Positions 7,521 through 10,385 of a stretch of DNA of 10,385 bases are shown piece by piece; the stretch's first letter is position 1; each line of letters starts with the position of its first letter. Both the position numbers and the translations under genes were made by a program. Source of the stretch: CAZEIW01 sp964512305 (GTDB taxonomy: Bacteria > Pseudomonadota > Gammaproteobacteria > Burkholderiales > Burkholderiaceae_F); assembly GCA_964512305.1 (NCBI GenBank), contig CAZEIW010000183.1:1-10385 (forward strand). The letters run 5' to 3'. The notes beneath the pieces are model-generated. The model saw only the letters and a list, made by a program, of their open reading frames with translations, made no database searches and was not told where the DNA came from.

Positions 7521-7539
7521 CGGCCGGCACCGCCGGCCG
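7521..7539 (+). terminator. Strong GC hairpin downstream of the HD-GYP gene
   Basis: A perfect 8-bp stem (CGGCCGGC / GCCGGCCG) with a 3-nt loop lies 78 nt after the stop. An alternative 7-bp pairing (CCGGCGG / CCGCCGG) overlaps it. The next bases are purine-rich (GAAACGG), with no T-tract, so termination activity is uncertain. Confidence 0.35.
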
Positions 7540-7723
7540 GAAACGGTCGCCGCCCGCTGCAATCCGTCGAGACCGGGCGGAGCTCATCGCATCGCACGGA
7601 CCCCAGCGCCGCGATCGGGCACATTCGTTCCCGTCTCGCAGGCCTGATTTCATTCCCGGGCCAGACCATCGGCACAACGGCGAACCGGCTGACGAGCTTC
7701 TCACTTTGGCAGACTACTTTCAT

Positions 7724-7728
7724 GGAGG
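7724..7728 (+). promoter_or_regulatory. Ribosome binding site that decides the DUF4148-like start
   Basis: A perfect GGAGG lies 5 nt before the ATG at 7734. An in-frame ATG at 7722 overlaps the first bases of this site and would lack its own, so translation should begin at 7734. Confidence 0.8.
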
Positions 7729-7733
7729 ATCTC

Positions 7734-8084
7734 ATGAAGAACTTTCGAGTCGCACTGCTGTCGTCGGCGATCGCCCTGGCGTGCATCCAGGCTGCCAGCG
7801 CCGACGAAGGCTGGAACTTCGGTCCGGTTCCGTCCGGATCGCAGGTTGTCCAGCCGTCCGTCGATCCCGCGTGGGGCGACATTGGCTCGTCGGCGGCGCC
7901 CGAGAAGGCGGCGCCGCGCAGGACGCGCGCCGAGGTGATCGTCGAGCTGGCCGCGGCGCGGAAGTCCGGCGACATCGCGCGGGGCGAGGCAGGCGCAACG
8001 CCGCGCGAGATGAATCCCTCGCTCTACGCCCCGTCGTATTCTGGCCAGATCGCGGCGTCCCGCGCGCGAACCACGGCACAATGA
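7734..8084 (+). CDS. Small exported DUF4148-like protein
   Basis: A 116-residue secreted or periplasmic protein of unknown function. Residues 1-23 are a clear Sec signal peptide: Lys2 and Arg5, a hydrophobic core, and a cleavage site ASA before Asp24. The mature protein starts with a Gly/Pro/Ser-rich linker, then at about residues 64-79 has TRAEVIVELAAARKSG. This resembles the TRAxVxxEL core of DUF4148, a family of small exported proteins common in Burkholderiales. As in that family the C-terminus has a tyrosine region (SLYAPSYSGQIAAS) and an Ala/Arg-rich end. The assignment rests on this short motif, so it is moderate. The gene has an excellent ribosome site, consistent with strong expression, and appears to be transcribed alone: non-coding DNA flanks it on both sides, with a large inverted repeat starting 6 nt after the stop. 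Confidence 0.8.
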   Translation: MKNFRVALLSSAIALACIQAASADEGWNFGPVPSGSQVVQPSVDPAWGDIGSSAAPEKAAPRRTRAEVIVELAAARKSGDIARGEAGATPREMNPSLYAPSYSGQIAASRARTTAQ

Positions 8085-8089
8085 TGGAT

Positions 8090-8135
8090 GCACGCCGGCG
8101 GAGTCCTGCGCTTCGCAACGACCCGACCGGCGTGC
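8090..8135 (+). repeat. Perfect 9-bp inverted repeat with nested hairpin
   Basis: GCACGCCGG (8090-8098) is the exact reverse complement of CCGGCGTGC (8127-8135), 28 nt apart. The intervening DNA holds a small hairpin (TGCG CTT CGCA, 8107-8117). The right arm overlaps another possible stem, GTGCC / GGCAC (8132-8136 with 8142-8146), that could not form at the same time. It starts 6 nt after the DUF4148-like stop and 108 nt before the SRPBCC gene, so it may belong to the 3' end of one transcript or the leader of the other. Confidence 0.5.
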
Positions 8136-8242
8136 CCATCCGGCACACGAACTGGTTGGCGCTCGGGCCGCCCGGACTCCGCCCGTGGATGGCGGGTTCC
8201 CGGCGCACCGTACCATTTCGACTATCAGCGAGGTTTGCCTTC

Positions 8243-8749
8243 ATGACCGATGATCCGGCGTTCACCGAACCCGATGCGCGCGTGCATACCCGGGAGAGCT
8301 TCGAATTCCTGGCGAACGGCGCGATCGACGAAGTCTTTCCGCTGTTCGGTGCGCATGGGGAGCGCGCCTGGGCGCCGGGATGGGATCCGCGCTTCGTCTG
8401 GCCCGTCCGCGCGGTGGACCGGCCGGGGATGGTCTTTCACATCGCTCACGGCGACCGATCGGCAATCTGGGTCAACACCTCGTTCGATCGGGACGCGCGA
8501 CGAGTGCAGTACGTGAGCCTGCTTCCGGACACGGTCGCCACAGTCGTCACGCTCGCGCTGACGGCGGAACAAGGGGCGACCCGCGTGTCGGTTCTTTACG
8601 AGCGGACGGCGCTCTCCCAGCCCGCCGACGCACTGGTGCACGAGATGGGCGAGCGCGACCGGGTCGCAGGACCCGAGTGGGCGGCGCAAATCAATCGTTA
8701 CCTTGCGTCGGTCGCGCATTCCGGCGCCAGAGGCGCAGGGGCGGCGTGA
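8243..8749 (+). CDS. SRPBCC (START/Bet v1-like) superfamily protein
   Basis: A 168-residue cytoplasmic protein without signal peptide or membrane segment. The order of elements suggests the SRPBCC helix-grip fold: an opening strand with HTRESFEFLANGAIDEVFPLF (helices after the first strand), AWAPGWDPRFVWP, a series of amphipathic strands (MVFHIAHGDRSAIWVNTSF, RRVQYVSLLP, TVVTLALTAEQGATRVSVLYERTAL), and a long C-terminal helix (EWAAQINRYLASV). Such proteins bind hydrophobic ligands or act as cyclases and aromatic hydrolases; the ligand here cannot be told. The ATG at 8243 is preceded by GAGG 9 nt away. In-frame ATGs further upstream give a stretch with no recognisable sequence and no ribosome site, so I reject them. 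The crotonase gene follows 73 nt downstream on the same strand, with a hairpin between them. Confidence 0.75.
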   Translation: MTDDPAFTEPDARVHTRESFEFLANGAIDEVFPLFGAHGERAWAPGWDPRFVWPVRAVDRPGMVFHIAHGDRSAIWVNTSFDRDARRVQYVSLLPDTVATVVTLALTAEQGATRVSVLYERTALSQPADALVHEMGERDRVAGPEWAAQINRYLASVAHSGARGAGAA

Positions 8750-8762
8750 ATCGCGCACGGTG

Positions 8763-8784
8763 CGTGCCGCTGCGAGCCGGCACG
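8763..8784 (+). terminator. Hairpin between the SRPBCC and crotonase genes
   Basis: A perfect 7-bp stem (CGTGCCG / CGGCACG) with an 8-nt loop begins 13 nt after the SRPBCC stop. No T-tract follows. It ends 38 nt before the crotonase start and could equally affect processing of a joint transcript. Confidence 0.35.
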
Positions 8785-8822
8785 GGGCGATGTGAGACGA
8801 AGGAACGGATCAGGGAAGCGGC

Positions 8823-9605
8823 ATGCGCTCGAATCAGGTGACGTACGAGACCGAGCACGCGGTGTGCACCATCACGCTGAACCGCCCGGACAAGCGCAAC
8901 GCGGTCGATGGCCCGATGGCCGCCGGGCTGCGCGCCGCCTTCGAGCGGTTCGAGGCGGACGCCTCACAGCGCGTGGCCGTGCTGACCGGCGCCGGCGGCC
9001 ATTTCTGTGCCGGCGCCGACCTCGCGGCCATCGGCGACCCGGATCGGCGTAACGAGCTCGAACCCTCGGGCGGCGGCAGTGGACCCATGGGGCCGACGCG
9101 CATGGCTCTGACCAAACCGCTGATTGCCGCGGTCAACGGCTACGCAGTGGCCGGCGGGCTGGAGCTCGCTTTGCTGGCCGATTTGAGAGTCGCCGACGAG
9201 GATGCTGTCTTTGGAGTGTTCTGCCGCCGCTGGGGTGTTCCGCTGATCGACGGCGGTACCGTACGCCTGCCGCGCATCGTCGGGATGGGCCGCGCGCTCG
9301 ACCTCATTCTGACCGGGCGCCCCGTGCCGGCGGGCGAGGCGCTCGCCATGGGCCTGGTGAACCGGATCACGCCGCATGGCGGCTCACTGGCAGCCGCCCA
9401 GGAGCTCGCGCGGCAGCTGGCCGCGTTTCCCCAGCAATGCATGCTCGCCGACCGCCGCTCGGCCTATGAGCAGTGGAACCTCCCGTTCGACGTCGCACTG
9501 AAGCAAGAGGGCGCCCGTGGCGTGCCCGTCGTGCTCGCCGAAGGTGAAGCCGGCGCCGCCCGCTTCGTCGGCGGCGAGGGGCGTCACGGCGGATTCGAGG
9601 CCTGA
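8823..9605 (+). CDS. Crotonase / enoyl-CoA hydratase family protein, non-canonical active site
   Basis: A 260-residue crotonase-fold enzyme acting on an acyl-CoA thioester, of usual family length. LNRPDKRNAV (19-28) is the N-terminal family signature. HFCAGADL (60-67) supplies the first oxyanion-hole amide and the CoA site. NGYAVAGGLELALLADLRVA (105-124) holds the second oxyanion glycine and Glu114, equivalent to Glu144 of rat mitochondrial hydratase. By alignment the second catalytic Glu (Glu164 in rat) is replaced by Cys134 in FGVFCRRWG, and GAGG becomes IDGG with Asp143. So it is probably not a standard 2-enoyl-CoA hydratase, and a different hydratase, isomerase or hydrolase activity is possible. 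The motif FCRRWGVPLIDGGT looks like that of a recurrent bacterial subgroup. AGGGA lies 6 nt before the ATG. A thiolase is encoded nearby on the other strand. The 3' end overlaps the convergent lipoprotein gene by 22 bp. Confidence 0.9.
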   Translation: MRSNQVTYETEHAVCTITLNRPDKRNAVDGPMAAGLRAAFERFEADASQRVAVLTGAGGHFCAGADLAAIGDPDRRNELEPSGGGSGPMGPTRMALTKPLIAAVNGYAVAGGLELALLADLRVADEDAVFGVFCRRWGVPLIDGGTVRLPRIVGMGRALDLILTGRPVPAGEALAMGLVNRITPHGGSLAAAQELARQLAAFPQQCMLADRRSAYEQWNLPFDVALKQEGARGVPVVLAEGEAGAARFVGGEGRHGGFEA

Positions 9606-10066
9606 CCCGCCGCTTCGCAGGGCTTGCCGAAATACCCGCTCGCAGCCGGCCGCAGCAGCGCTCCCAGCGCCTCCGGGCCGCCGCCTGCGAACAGGACACG
9701 CGGGTTCGAGCCCGGCTTGAGGAAGAGGGCTCCCGAGAGCGGCACGCGGGTGCCGAGCTCGAAGGTCTGCTCGCCCTCCCGCGAACGAACCACGACGCGA
9801 TCCGCAAGGACCACCCGGTAGGAGGCGTAGCCCTCGCCGAGGCAGGTCCTGATGCCCGCAATGGCCGAGCTCACGGCGTCCTGTGCCGCAGACCCGTCCT
9901 GGCCGCGCGAGTCCCGCATGGCGGGCGGCAGGAATCCGATCACGGCGGCCCTGTCCGCCTCGACGCGGACAGTGACCGCTTCAGTCGTGTCCGGCTGCGA
10001 CGGGCCGCACGAGGACGCGAGCGGCAGCAGCGAGGCCAGGAGAAGATCCGCGGTGACGTTCCTCAT
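9584..10066 (-). CDS. Small putative lipoprotein, function unknown
   Basis: A 160-residue putative lipoprotein. The N-terminus has Arg2, a hydrophobic stretch (LLLASLLPL) and a lipobox-like LASSC with Cys20, after which Gly-Pro-Ser follows. Acylation at Cys20 and envelope location are thus expected; the lipobox is slightly degenerate. The mature part shows alternating strands (VTVRVEADRAAVIGFLPP, YRVVLADRVVVRS, GEQTFELGTRVPL, PRVLFAGG) and two further cysteines that could pair. I recognise no domain. The start is well supported by GGAGG (10073-10077 on the plus strand) 6 nt before the ATG. The gene lies 58 nt downstream of a thiolase on the same strand, so it may share its transcript, though the products look unrelated. 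Its last codons overlap the end of the convergent crotonase gene. Confidence 0.75.
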   Translation of the reverse strand: MRNVTADLLLASLLPLASSCGPSQPDTTEAVTVRVEADRAAVIGFLPPAMRDSRGQDGSAAQDAVSSAIAGIRTCLGEGYASYRVVLADRVVVRSREGEQTFELGTRVPLSGALFLKPGSNPRVLFAGGGPEALGALLRPAASGYFGKPCEAAGQASNPP

Positions 10067-10072
10067 TCCGGG

Positions 10073-10077
10073 CCTCC
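10073..10077 (-). promoter_or_regulatory. Ribosome binding site of the lipoprotein gene
   Basis: GGAGG on the minus strand, 6 nt before the ATG at 10066. It fixes the start and supports the gene as real despite its overlap with the crotonase. Confidence 0.7.
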
Positions 10078-10124
10078 GCGGCGACCCATCGTCGCATCGG
10101 GCCGCTCCCCGCCGTCCGTCCGTC

Positions 10125-10385
10125 TCAGAGACGTTCGAACACCGCCGCGATGCCCTGGCCGCCGCCGATGCACATCGTCACCAGCGCGTAGCGGCCGTGG
10201 ATGCGCTGCAACTCGTAGATCGCCTTGGTGGCGAGGAACGCGCCCGAGCATCCGATCGGATGGCCGAGCGCGATCGCGCCGCCGTTCGGGTTGGTCTTCT
10301 TCATGTCGAGCTCCAGGCCGCGCGCCACCGCGATCGCCTGCGCCGCGAAGGCTTCGTTGCTCTCGATCACGTCCATCTGCCCGAG
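10125..10385 (-). CDS. Thiolase (acetyl-CoA C-acyltransferase), C-terminal part only
   Basis: The last 86 residues of a thiolase whose start lies beyond the right edge of the window. The visible part holds the conserved NEAF segment (ESNEAFAAQA), the catalytic His in GHPIG, and the catalytic Cys in CIGGGQG near the C-terminus, so the active-site loops seen here are intact. The first Cys nucleophile lies outside the window. The ending RYALVTMCIGGGQGIAAVF is very close to what I recall of BktB-type beta-ketothiolase of Cupriavidus (ending AIFERI) and less like PhaA. Such enzymes condense or cleave 3-ketoacyl-CoA in beta-oxidation or polyhydroxyalkanoate precursor synthesis. Which direction applies here cannot be told from this fragment. 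The small lipoprotein gene follows after 58 nt. Confidence 0.93.
   Translation of the reverse strand, partial: LGQMDVIESNEAFAAQAIAVARGLELDMKKTNPNGGAIALGHPIGCSGAFLATKAIYELQRIHGRYALVTMCIGGGQGIAAVFERL

Larger units (their letters stand above)
7443..7733. other. Non-coding stretch between HD-GYP and DUF4148-like genes
   Basis: About 290 nt without a credible gene. It holds an 11-bp direct repeat (7455-7478), a strong GC hairpin (7521-7539) and the ribosome site of the next gene (7724-7728). The promoter of the following gene should be in its right half, but I find no convincing -35/-10 pair there. Confidence 0.6.

Noticed and set aside
4522..7562. Long minus-strand open frames (583 and 522 codons) antisense to the SH3-like and HD-GYP genes
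   Set aside because: No recognisable protein, and they lie opposite well-supported genes.
7706..7722. A sigma-54-like TTGGCA...TTTCA element
   Set aside because: The -12 part lacks the GC, and transcription would start at the start codon, leaving out the strong ribosome site.
7706..8242. N-terminal extension of the SRPBCC gene through the DUF4148-like gene
   Set aside because: The frame is open but overlaps a gene with a signal peptide and a strong ribosome site. The recognisable protein begins at 8243 with its own GAGG.
7418..8265. Several minus-strand open frames of 120-185 codons opposite the DUF4148-like gene
   Set aside because: They have Arg/Ser/Pro-rich shadow composition, no ribosome sites, and overlap each other in different frames.

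Overview
This window looks like chromosomal DNA from a GC-rich betaproteobacterium, probably Burkholderiales or a relative. The evidence is the very high GC with strongly GC-biased third codon positions, a small secreted protein of the DUF4148 type (a family mostly seen in Burkholderiales), and a thiolase C-terminus very close to the BktB-type beta-ketothiolase of Cupriavidus. I see no tRNA, rRNA, insertion sequence, prophage, CRISPR array or origin. The long open frames antisense to the genes are GC-driven shadows.

Layout. Minus strand, 34-3372: a two-component operon read right to left. An OmpR-type response regulator overlaps by 4 nt (ATGA) a 693-residue sensor kinase with a large cysteine-bearing periplasmic domain, followed 37 nt later by a five-helix membrane protein of unknown function. 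Plus strand, 3518-7442, divergent from that operon: an SPFH/band 7 coiled-coil membrane protein, a probably exported protein with an SH3-like N-terminus overlapping it by one base (TGATG), and a response regulator with an HD-GYP cyclic-di-GMP phosphodiesterase output. The HD-GYP gene probably also has its own promoter in the 164 nt before its best start. After a non-coding stretch of about 290 nt come three short plus-strand genes: a DUF4148-like exported protein, a SRPBCC-fold protein and a non-canonical crotonase. On the minus strand at the right end lie a small lipoprotein, whose 3' end overlaps the crotonase by 22 bp, and the C-terminal part of a thiolase that runs off the window.

How the parts may work together. 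The left two thirds is a signalling and envelope block: a two-component system facing an SPFH scaffold, an exported SH3-like protein and a c-di-GMP-degrading regulator. This arrangement is the most interesting feature of the window, but a functional link is inference from gene order and overlap. The right third carries acyl-CoA enzymes (crotonase, thiolase) typical of beta-oxidation or related CoA-ester metabolism, interspersed with unrelated small genes. Several genes are followed by perfect GC hairpins without a T-tract, so classical intrinsic terminators are not evident.
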